Source of the DNA: an uncultured Acidimicrobiia bacterium
Lineage (GTDB): Bacteria > Actinomycetota > Acidimicrobiia > UBA5794
DNA length: 5,130 nucleotides
Assembly (NCBI GenBank): GCA_905480055.1
Contig: CAJQOW010000038.1
Location: forward strand, 1-5,130
Reading direction: 5' to 3'
The notes under the pieces were generated by a model. It ran no database searches, had not been told where the DNA came from, and saw nothing but the letters and a program-made list of their open reading frames with translations. This document shows positions 1 through 4,769 of this stretch, in pieces; within the stretch, counting starts at the first letter, position 1, and each line of letters opens with the position of its first letter. A program made the translations under genes and the position numbers.

Positions 1-75
1 GTTGGACGTACAAGCGGCAGTGAGCAGCGACAGCCCGATGACGCACGCGAACAGCTTTGAGGGAGTTCGGATCAT
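1..75 (-). CDS. N-terminus of a putative lipoprotein (partial, runs off left edge)
   Basis: Twenty-five codons are visible, starting at the ATG whose complement is at 73-75 and leaving the window at base 1. The peptide has a positively charged n-region (Arg3, Lys7), a hydrophobic core from Leu8 to Leu18, and the sequence LTAAC ending at Cys22, followed by T-S-N. This is the layout of a type II (lipoprotein) signal peptide, with Cys22 as the likely lipidated residue. Thr at -3 is less usual than Leu or Val but is tolerated. The mature protein lies outside the window, so no function can be given. The ATG follows the stop codon of the upstream flippase gene by 9 nt, in the same frame, and has no Shine-Dalgarno sequence. 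A TANNNT box 6 nt upstream suggests a leaderless start. The main doubt is the short length seen. Confidence 0.6.
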   Translation of the reverse strand, partial: MIRTPSKLFACVIGLSLLTAACTSN

Positions 76-87
76 GCCAGGAGGTTA
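76..87 (-). promoter_or_regulatory. Putative leaderless -10 element for the lipoprotein gene
   Basis: Read on the minus strand, TAACCT (82-87) is followed by 6 nt and then the ATG of the lipoprotein gene. TANNNT at this spacing is the actinobacterial -10 signature of transcripts that begin at the start codon. The TAA of the flippase gene supplies the first three bases of the box. No convincing -35 was seen. The same geometry recurs before alkD and murJ in this window, which strengthens the call. Confidence 0.45.
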
Positions 88-1347
88 GGTATGGCTCCCG
101 TCAAGTCGGTGGCTCTTTGAGACCACGAGAGCGGGAATCACGAGGCCAAGCAATACGAGCCCGGTTCCTTCGCCGATGACGAACGCCGCAGCGACACGGT
201 CGACCGGGTCGAGGTCGAGCACAATGAGGGCTCCGATCGAGAGAACGAGAGCCACACCCCATCCGAGGGCGAGGAGCGCTCCCTTGGCCGATGCGCTGTA
301 GATCTGTGTCGCAAACAGCGCCCCGAGGCCAAGGCCCACACCGGCTCCGCCAAGCGCTGCGGCGAGTTGTGGCGGAACGAACTCGGCGCCGTAGATGAGT
401 TCGATCAGCGGTCGAAGCAGGAGTCCGGATCCGATCGCTCCGAGCACGGCGAGGCCAAGTCCGGCGAGGGTGATCCGTGGCGCCCACTTCCACAAGCGCG
501 CAGGATCATCGCTTTGCGCGAGCTCCGTGAAATCGGGCAGCACGCGCGCAACCAGGTTGTACGCCGACGTGACTGGCCCCCTGAGCAGGGCAAACGAGGT
601 GAAGTAGATGCTCACCGCAGCAGCGGTGCCTCCAACGAAGCTCACAGCGATGGGTCCGCCAGCGATGATCAGCTGGCTAGCCGTTGTAGCGAGGATGAGC
701 CAGACGAGGAAGGACCCTGGTTGCGCCTCGATCTGTGGGGCATCGCCGTGACCCTCGATGGCAGCAAAGGGTCGAGCCAGCAAGGTGGCGAGGGGCGCCA
801 ACGCAAGGACAAGGGCAAAGGCTGTCGTTGGGAGATCGAGCACTGCAGCAACGATGCCGCCGCCGATGAGCGCGACTGCCTCCAACGCGATCGTTGCCGC
901 ATAGCCGCCGAATCTGCGGTGACCGGCAAGGCTGCCTCTCCCCGCCGCCATGACTGATCGCGAAACCATGATGCCAAGCGTGATGGCAATGAACCAAGGA
1001 TCGGAGTCGAAGAATCGGTCGAGCGTGAAGATCACGAAACCGACACCGATCGCCGCGCCACCGGCAAACGCACCGAGCATGTCTCGCCGCACTCGTAACA
1101 GAGATTCGGGATCCCTGGTGACGACGAGTGCCCGCGTGAGGTGCTGCTCTGCGGGTAGTTGGATGACGGTGTAGATGAGAAACATGACTGTCCACAGAAC
1201 GGCGATCGGCGCAAACCCATCCGTGCCGAGTGTCCGGCTCGCGATTGCCTGGTAGCCGAGGACGGCAAGCGCGCTGAGCGCTGTTGCTCCCACGATGAGG
1301 CCGGTGCCAACGTTTTCGCGTCGACGTGTTGAGTGGTCGGTGGTCAT
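85..1347 (-). CDS. MOP-superfamily flippase, polysaccharide biosynthesis (Wzx-like) protein
   Basis: A 420-residue integral membrane protein with about 12 predicted helices (roughly residues 14-34, 44-64, 92-110, 117-136, 149-169, 174-192, 213-232, 235-257, 292-314, 325-348, 356-378, 386-408). The N-terminal pattern of a helix, then ASRTLGTDGFAPIAVL (36-51), and a later LIYGAEFVPP (317-326) match the 'aRlLG..gfg' and 'lfG.eF' signatures of MOP exporters that flip lipid-linked sugars across the cytoplasmic membrane. The substrate cannot be told. No glycosyltransferase genes are visible beside it. An in-frame ATG at 1476 would add 43 Arg- and Pro-rich residues overlapping alkD on the other strand. 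The ATG at 1347 (MTTDHSTRRREN, then the first helix) is preferred because it gives a normal MOP N-terminus and leaves a divergent promoter gap. There is no Shine-Dalgarno sequence. A MATE-type efflux role is less likely but not excluded. Confidence 0.85.
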   Translation of the reverse strand: MTTDHSTRRRENVGTGLIVGATALSALAVLGYQAIASRTLGTDGFAPIAVLWTVMFLIYTVIQLPAEQHLTRALVVTRDPESLLRVRRDMLGAFAGGAAIGVGFVIFTLDRFFDSDPWFIAITLGIMVSRSVMAAGRGSLAGHRRFGGYAATIALEAVALIGGGIVAAVLDLPTTAFALVLALAPLATLLARPFAAIEGHGDAPQIEAQPGSFLVWLILATTASQLIIAGGPIAVSFVGGTAAAVSIYFTSFALLRGPVTSAYNLVARVLPDFTELAQSDDPARLWKWAPRITLAGLGLAVLGAIGSGLLLRPLIELIYGAEFVPPQLAAALGGAGVGLGLGALFATQIYSASAKGALLALGWGVALVLSIGALIVLDLDPVDRVAAAFVIGEGTGLVLLGLVIPALVVSKSHRLDGSHT

Positions 1348-1356
1348 GTCTGGCTG

Positions 1357-1362
1357 AAGGTA
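1357..1362 (-). promoter_or_regulatory. Possible -10 box for the flippase gene
   Basis: On the minus strand TACCTT lies 9 nt before the flippase ATG, in the 44-bp spacer shared with the divergent alkD gene. No Shine-Dalgarno sequence is present, so a leaderless or very short-leader transcript would fit. The spacing is longer than the 6 nt seen at the three better examples here, so this is only tentative. Confidence 0.25.
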
Positions 1363-1379
1363 ATGGAGGGCGCCGTCGG

Positions 1380-1391
1380 TAGGGTGAACCG
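1380..1391 (+). promoter_or_regulatory. Putative leaderless -10 element for alkD
   Basis: TAGGGT (1380-1385) is followed by 6 nt and then the alkD ATG at 1392. Transcription from this box would start at or next to the A of the start codon. There is no good Shine-Dalgarno sequence; the GGGTGA stretch is part of the box itself. No clear -35 is visible 16-18 nt upstream. Confidence 0.5.
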
Positions 1392-2069
1392 ATGACCACC
1401 GGCGATGCGATCGCGATTGTGCAGAAGGGCCTGGCTGCTGGCGCCGACCCTGACAAGGCCGAGCCCATGGCCGCATACATGAAGACCGAGATGCCCTTCT
1501 ATGGCGTACAGAAGAAGGGTCGGATCCCCGTGGTCAGGGAACTCACCGTTGCCTGCCCTCCGTCGGATCGATCGGAGTACCGCGACGTGGTGCTTGCCCT
1601 GTGGCGTCTCCAGCACCGCGAGGAGAAGTACGTCGCCATCGCATACGCCCGCACATTCGACCAGTGGGTGGACGATTCCTCGCTTCCGCTGTATCGACGG
1701 CTCGTGGTCGAGGGTGCGTGGTGGGATTTCGTGGACGAGATTGCGATCAAACTCGTCGGCCGGGCACTCCACAAGGAGCGTGAGCGAACCGAACCCCAGA
1801 TTCGGGCGTGGGTCAGCGATGAAGACATGTGGCTACGGAGGACGTCGATTCTCAGCCAGATCGGGCACAAGGCGGACACCGACACCGAACTTCTCGCTGA
1901 TGCCTGCACAGCAAACCTCGGCAGCAACGAGTTCTTCATCCGCAAGGCGATCGGTTGGGCTCTCCGAGAGTATGCAAAGACCGATGCCGCGTGGGTTGGG
2001 GGATACGTCGACGTCCACAGAGAAGCCATGTCCGGTCTATCCATCAGGGAAGCGACCAAACACCTCTGA
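1392..2069 (+). CDS. alkD: AlkD-type DNA alkylation repair enzyme (DNA-7-methylguanine/3-methyladenine glycosylase)
   Basis: A 225-residue soluble HEAT-like-repeat protein of the AlkD family. Members excise positively charged alkylated bases such as 7-methylguanine and 3-methyladenine, starting base excision repair, without flipping the base out. Family signatures run in order: AAYMKTEMPFYGV (27-39), LWRLQHREEKYVAIAYA (70-86), WWDFVDEIA (110-118), MWLRRTSILSQ (146-156), NEFFIRKAIGWALREYAKT (179-197) and LSIREATKHL (216-225). Relative to the Bacillus cereus enzyme the numbering is shifted by +2: Trp111, Asp115, Arg150 and Trp189 correspond to its Trp109, catalytic Asp113, Arg148 and Trp187, so it should be active. 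Length is normal for the family. It is divergent from the flippase gene (44 bp) and convergent with sodX (18 bp). Nothing in the sequence ties its regulation to the adaptive (Ada) response. Confidence 0.93.
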   Translation: MTTGDAIAIVQKGLAAGADPDKAEPMAAYMKTEMPFYGVQKKGRIPVVRELTVACPPSDRSEYRDVVLALWRLQHREEKYVAIAYARTFDQWVDDSSLPLYRRLVVEGAWWDFVDEIAIKLVGRALHKERERTEPQIRAWVSDEDMWLRRTSILSQIGHKADTDTELLADACTANLGSNEFFIRKAIGWALREYAKTDAAWVGGYVDVHREAMSGLSIREATKHL

Positions 2070-2087
2070 ATGGGGCAGCGTCGCCAG

Positions 2088-2585
2088 CTAGGCCGTCTCG
2101 GCCTTTGCTTTGCGCTTGGACGGCCAGTACTTCCCGATCACAACCCACTCGATGTCGTCGAGGGCTGTCGGTCCGAGGACCCTGCCGTCCGACGAAGACG
2201 CGCGGCGATTGTCGCCAATGAGCCACACATGGTCGTCTGGCACGTGCCAGCCGCCGTTTGGCCCGCTCGATCCTGAGGCCCAACGGTCTGCGAGCAGGGC
2301 GCCGTTGATCGTGACCCGCCCTCCCTCGACGCCGACGTGTTCGCCGGGAAGGCCGATCACTCGCTTGATCAGGTTGAGTCCTGACCCGGTGGGGTCGGAG
2401 AAGATCACGATGTCGCCGCGGTCTGGTGTTCTGGTACGCCGTTTCGCCATCACCCAATCACCTTCAACCAGGTGGGGAGCCATGGAAGCCTCTCGGACGG
2501 TGAACCTTCGCAGCATGCCGCGCAATCCCGCGGCGGTGAGCACCGTGATGCCAATGACTCCGGCAGCGATGCCTCGCTTGCTCAT
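2088..2585 (-). CDS. sodX: Nickel superoxide dismutase maturation protease SodX (S26 signal-peptidase-like)
   Basis: A 165-residue S26-family serine protease. One hydrophobic helix (about residues 5-21) is followed by the Ser box REASMAPHLVEGDWV (31-45) with nucleophile Ser34, the Lys box NLIKRVIGLPGE (71-82) with general base Lys74, and GDNRRASSSDGR (124-135), the conserved GDN..S.D(S/G)R box. Between them lie the typical RGDIVIF (56-62) and VTINGALL (91-98) strands. It is shorter than most LepB enzymes. It is divergent from sodN with 97 bp between start codons. A small S26 protease next to sodN is the hallmark of SodX, thought to remove the Ni-SOD propeptide so that His1 can bind nickel, so that role is inferred from context. 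A general signal peptidase I is the alternative. The start at 2585 is supported by a strong Shine-Dalgarno sequence. Confidence 0.8.
   Translation of the reverse strand: MSKRGIAAGVIGITVLTAAGLRGMLRRFTVREASMAPHLVEGDWVMAKRRTRTPDRGDIVIFSDPTGSGLNLIKRVIGLPGEHVGVEGGRVTINGALLADRWASGSSGPNGGWHVPDDHVWLIGDNRRASSSDGRVLGPTALDDIEWVVIGKYWPSKRKAKAETA
2090..2111 (+). terminator. Possible intrinsic terminator of alkD, inside the 3' end of sodX
   Basis: AGGCCG (2090-2095), a 3-nt loop TCT, and CGGCCT (2099-2104) form a perfect GC-rich hairpin followed by TTTGCTTT (2104-2111). It starts 21 nt after the alkD stop, and its left arm begins in the sodX stop codon. On the opposite strand no T run follows, so it would act only on plus-strand transcripts. 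The T tract is interrupted by GC, so strength is uncertain. Confidence 0.4.
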
Positions 2586-2589
2586 TGAA

Positions 2590-2597
2590 CCCTCCTT
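2590..2597 (-). promoter_or_regulatory. Strong ribosome binding site of sodX
   Basis: On the minus strand AAGGAGGG lies 4 nt before the ATG of sodX. This near-perfect Shine-Dalgarno match fixes the start codon and contrasts with the neighbouring alkD and murJ genes, which have none. Confidence 0.75.
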
Positions 2598-2672
2598 GTC
2601 CCCGAAGATGGGACACCTGTTCGTTTCCCACGGTTACAGGTATCGGTAGGGTTGTTCACGCAAGCCGAACCC

Positions 2673-2678
2673 GGAGGA
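2673..2678 (+). promoter_or_regulatory. Ribosome binding site deciding the GTG start of sodN
   Basis: GGAGGA lies 4 nt before GTG at 2683. This supports the GTG as the sodN start and so fixes a 16-residue propeptide before the HCDLFCG hook. Confidence 0.75.
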
Positions 2679-2682
2679 ATCT

Positions 2683-3111
2683 GTGAACCTGTTCGAACGT
2701 CTTCTACAGCCTCGCCACGATGCGTATGCCCACTGCGACCTGTTCTGCGGTGTCTATGACCCTGCACAGGCGAAGATCGAGGCGATGTCGTGTCTCAAAA
2801 CTGCCCAGAAGTTCCAGGATTCGGATGACGAAGTGTTCCGGGCGCGGTGCATCTCCATCAAGGAGGAACGGGCCGAGCTGGTCAAGCACCATCTCTCGGT
2901 GCTGTGGACGGACTTCTTCAAGCCGCATCATGTCGAGCAGTTCCCGAATCTCCATGACCTGTTCTGGCGAGCCATCAAGTCCGCTGGTGATGCCAAGAAG
3001 TCGATGGATCCAGCCGCATCCCAGGCGATGGTTGACCTCATCGACGAGATATCAGTGGTGTTCTGGCAGACCGAGGAGTCGAAGGCAACCGGGGTCTACC
3101 CGCCGGCATAG
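2683..3111 (+). CDS. sodN: Nickel superoxide dismutase precursor (Ni-SOD), variant Ni hook
   Basis: A 142-residue precursor of the Ni-containing SOD, which turns superoxide into oxygen and hydrogen peroxide, normally as a cytoplasmic homohexamer of four-helix bundles. A 16-residue propeptide with no hydrophobic core ends at Ala16, and the mature enzyme would start at His17. The hook HCDLFCGVYDPAQA (17-30) supplies His1, Cys2 and Cys6, the nickel ligands together with the His1 amine and the Cys2 amide. Second-shell Tyr9, Glu17 and Arg47 (precursor 25, 33, 63) are present. Further family blocks are IKEERAELVKHHLSVLW (59-75), DFFKPHH (77-83) and VVFWQTEE (125-132). Oddities: position 5 of the hook is Phe (codon TTC) instead of Pro, there are two extra Cys (37 and 56), and a short extra C-terminal tail (SKATGVYPPA) makes the mature chain 126 residues against about 117 in Streptomyces. 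Identity is secure; activity with the altered hook is not. Confidence 0.95.
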   Translation: MNLFERLLQPRHDAYAHCDLFCGVYDPAQAKIEAMSCLKTAQKFQDSDDEVFRARCISIKEERAELVKHHLSVLWTDFFKPHHVEQFPNLHDLFWRAIKSAGDAKKSMDPAASQAMVDLIDEISVVFWQTEESKATGVYPPA

Positions 3112-3134
3112 CCTGCTGCCAACAGCTCTCCGCG

Positions 3135-3173
3135 TTCAGCTGCCTGACGGCTGATGGCTGGCAGCTGAAGGCT
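3135..3173. repeat. Degenerate 7-bp tandem repeat with a 10-bp inverted repeat between sodN and murJ
   Basis: Four consecutive heptamers fill 3146-3173, with consensus GANGGCT and one copy reading GGCAGCT. Overlapping them is a perfect inverted repeat, TTCAGCTGCC (3135-3144) and GGCAGCTGAA (3160-3169), with a 15-nt loop. The left arm contains the murJ stop codon, and the block encodes MurJ residues from about Glu519 to Ser530. It begins 24 nt after the sodN stop, so the hairpin could stop or stabilise sodN transcripts, but only a weak T-rich stretch (TCGTCTTT) follows. No T run follows on the murJ side. It may be one copy of a dispersed intergenic repeat. Confidence 0.6.
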
Positions 3174-4728
3174 CGTCTTTGCTGAGCCAGTCGTAGAGGA
3201 GGCCGCCGAGGCCGAGGGCTACTCCCGCGTACACGGCAGCCCCGACGATTAGGGCAACGATCGCAGCGATGGTTGGAGCTCCTGTGATGCCGCTCCAGAT
3301 GGCCCACGACGCCAATGCGGCAGCGAACGACGCTGGCACGGCGAGGGGTATGGCTCGCCCAGCACTGGCGACGACCGTCCTGCCGCCTTCGGTTGCGTCT
3401 GGGCGGCGATACCAAATCGCGGCGAGGACTCCCGTGTACAGGGAGAGCGACAGTACGGATGCGAGCGCAACGCCTTGGATTCCCAGCGCCTCCTGTGCGA
3501 CGAAGTAGCCGGGGATGGCAACGATCGTGATCGCCGTCCCGACGATGACGGGAGTCCACATGTCCTTGGTGGCGTAGAACGCCCTGGTGATGATCTGGAG
3601 GGCGCCCCACACCGGTATGGCAAACGCATACACAAATAGTGCTGCCGATACGGACTCGGTGACTTCGGCGGTGAACTCGCCCCGTTCGTACAACACGCGC
3701 ACCAGGGGGTAGGCAAGGGCGACCACGATGCCTGCGGCTCCGATCGACAGCACGAGCACGTAGGCCAACGCCTTGTTGACCGTTGCCAGCATGGCGTCGC
3801 GTCTTCCCTCTGCAAACAAACGAGCAAGCGTCGGGTACGCGGCAACTGCAGCAGCTTGGGCGATCACCCCAATCGGTACGAACATCGTCCTTCTGGCGTA
3901 CTGGAGGTCGGTCTGGGCGCCGGCCTCGACCATGTTGCCGAATACCGACATGAAGACCTCATCAAGCGCAACGATCGATTGTCCGATCATCAGCGGGATC
4001 GCAATCAGCAAGTATGCCTTGACCGCTGGATGTGTCCACGAGGTCCCACGCACAAGACGCATCCCGACGCGCTTGGCACCCCATATCTGGAGGGCGAAGT
4101 TGCCGACGAACGCGCCAATCAGCGCTCCCCAGATGAATCCGGCCGGATCGGCTTCGCCCGTGAAGATGGTCCATCCGACGCCTCCGATGATGATGGCGAG
4201 GTTGTAGATCACAGGCGCAAGGGTGGGAATGGTGAAGACGCCTTGCGCGTATTGCACGGCGACGAAGAGCGCGCCAACGACGAACGCAAACTGCGCAGGG
4301 AGGATGATGCGGGTGAGCGTGATCGTCGATGCCAGCTGGTCGGCGTTGAAGTCCGGATAGAGCGCCTCGATGATCCACGGCGTTGCCATCCATGCAAGGA
4401 CGATCACAGCGGTGATGCCGAGCGCAAGCCATCGCAGAATGGCGGTAAACGCTCGCCAACCCCCTTCCTCGTCCTTGTCCGCGAGGTACTTGGCGAAGAT
4501 CGGGATGAAGGTGATCGTCAGGAACCCGCCCGCCAGTAGGTAGTTGGCGTAATCGGGGATACGGAACGCGGCAACGTACTCGTCGGTCGTTCCTGACGAA
4601 CCCAGGAGCGCGGCGAACACCATGTCCCTGATGATCCCGAGGAAGCGGGAAACGAGGATGCCTGCGGCCACGATGATGGCTGCGGCGCCGACGTCCCCGC
4701 GCTTGAGACGATTCATGAACCAGGTCAC
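3136..4728 (-). CDS. murJ: Lipid II flippase MurJ (MviN family)
   Basis: A 530-residue polytopic membrane protein, about 14 helices, of the MurJ/MviN branch of the MOP superfamily. It flips lipid-linked peptidoglycan precursor to the outer face of the cytoplasmic membrane. Hallmarks: VSRFLGIIRD (26-35) with Arg28 and Arg34, matching the essential Arg18 and Arg24 of the E. coli protein; TDEYVAAFRIPD (48-59); LLAGGFLTITFIPIF (64-78); YARRTMFVPIGVIAQA (277-292), where an Arg matches essential Arg270; VLYERGEFT (345-353); and RAFYATKDMWTPV (382-394). E. coli Arg52 has no counterpart, as in many Gram-positive homologues. There is no C-terminal pseudokinase domain of the mycobacterial kind. The GTG at 4728 is chosen because a TANNNT box sits 6 nt before it; ATG at 4716 (MNRLKRGD) is the alternative. 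The polar tail from Glu519 comes from a DNA repeat. Confidence 0.95.
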   Translation of the reverse strand: MTWFMNRLKRGDVGAAAIIVAAGILVSRFLGIIRDMVFAALLGSSGTTDEYVAAFRIPDYANYLLAGGFLTITFIPIFAKYLADKDEEGGWRAFTAILRWLALGITAVIVLAWMATPWIIEALYPDFNADQLASTITLTRIILPAQFAFVVGALFVAVQYAQGVFTIPTLAPVIYNLAIIIGGVGWTIFTGEADPAGFIWGALIGAFVGNFALQIWGAKRVGMRLVRGTSWTHPAVKAYLLIAIPLMIGQSIVALDEVFMSVFGNMVEAGAQTDLQYARRTMFVPIGVIAQAAAVAAYPTLARLFAEGRRDAMLATVNKALAYVLVLSIGAAGIVVALAYPLVRVLYERGEFTAEVTESVSAALFVYAFAIPVWGALQIITRAFYATKDMWTPVIVGTAITIVAIPGYFVAQEALGIQGVALASVLSLSLYTGVLAAIWYRRPDATEGGRTVVASAGRAIPLAVPASFAAALASWAIWSGITGAPTIAAIVALIVGAAVYAGVALGLGGLLYDWLSKDEPSAASHQPSGS

Positions 4729-4740
4729 GATGGCACGCTA
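4729..4740 (-). promoter_or_regulatory. Putative leaderless -10 element for murJ
   Basis: On the minus strand TAGCGT (4735-4740) is followed by 6 nt and then GTG at 4728. No Shine-Dalgarno sequence is well placed for either the GTG or the ATG at 4716; the nearest purine stretch, AGGGG, is about 12 nt from the GTG. This gives murJ its own promoter in the 41-bp gap after the ABC permease gene. No clear -35 was found. Confidence 0.45.
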
Positions 4741-4769
4741 CCCCTCATGCGTGTTTGAGAGCTGGAGCG

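Larger units (their letters stand above)
2586..2682. promoter_or_regulatory. Divergent sodX-sodN control region
   Basis: This 97-bp spacer must hold both promoters. For sodN the best -10 is TAGGGT at 2647-2652, which would give a leader of roughly 24 nt carrying the Shine-Dalgarno sequence. The -35 at about 2624-2629 (TTTCCC) is poor. No convincing sodX promoter was picked out. A perfect 6-bp inverted repeat, ACCTGT (2615-2620) and ACAGGT (2636-2641), lies just upstream of the sodN -10 box and could be an operator. A Fur-family nickel regulator (Nur) site is conceivable given the genes, but no clear match to its TGCAA-type palindrome was seen. Confidence 0.45.

Noticed and set aside
79..120. 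AGGAGG on the plus strand followed 6 nt later by an ATG opening a 9-codon ORF (91-120)
   Set aside because: It looks like a ribosome site plus leader peptide, but it is antisense to the flippase end, has no downstream plus-strand gene, and the AGGAGG is explained by the minus-strand junction.
367..957. 196-codon plus-strand open frame opposite the flippase
   Set aside because: It is highly charged and low in hydrophobics, as expected of the antisense of a membrane protein gene in high-GC DNA. It has no recognisable domain.
1348..1476. Longer flippase start at 1476 (43 extra residues)
   Set aside because: The extension is Arg- and Pro-rich with no family likeness, overlaps the start of alkD by 85 nt on the other strand, and would remove the divergent promoter gap.
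677..1480. 267-codon minus-strand frame overlapping the flippase in another frame
   Set aside because: It is Arg-, His- and Ser-rich out-of-frame sequence; the flippase frame gives coherent helices and family motifs.
2088..2585. General signal peptidase I (lepB) as the first choice
   Set aside because: The motifs allow it, but the small size and position beside sodN fit SodX better. It is kept as the alternative.
2652..2663. TTG-N6-CAA as a nickel-regulator (Nur) box
   Set aside because: Only 3 bp per arm match and the inner bases do not pair; this is no better than chance.
2683..2730. Sec or Tat signal peptide at the Ni-SOD N-terminus
   Set aside because: The 16 residues before His17 contain charged residues and no hydrophobic core, matching the normal short Ni-SOD propeptide.
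3856..4539. 227-codon plus-strand open frame opposite murJ
   Set aside because: Its Arg/Asp/Glu-rich composition is a mirror of hydrophobic MurJ codons. There is no family signature, and the opposing gene is certain.
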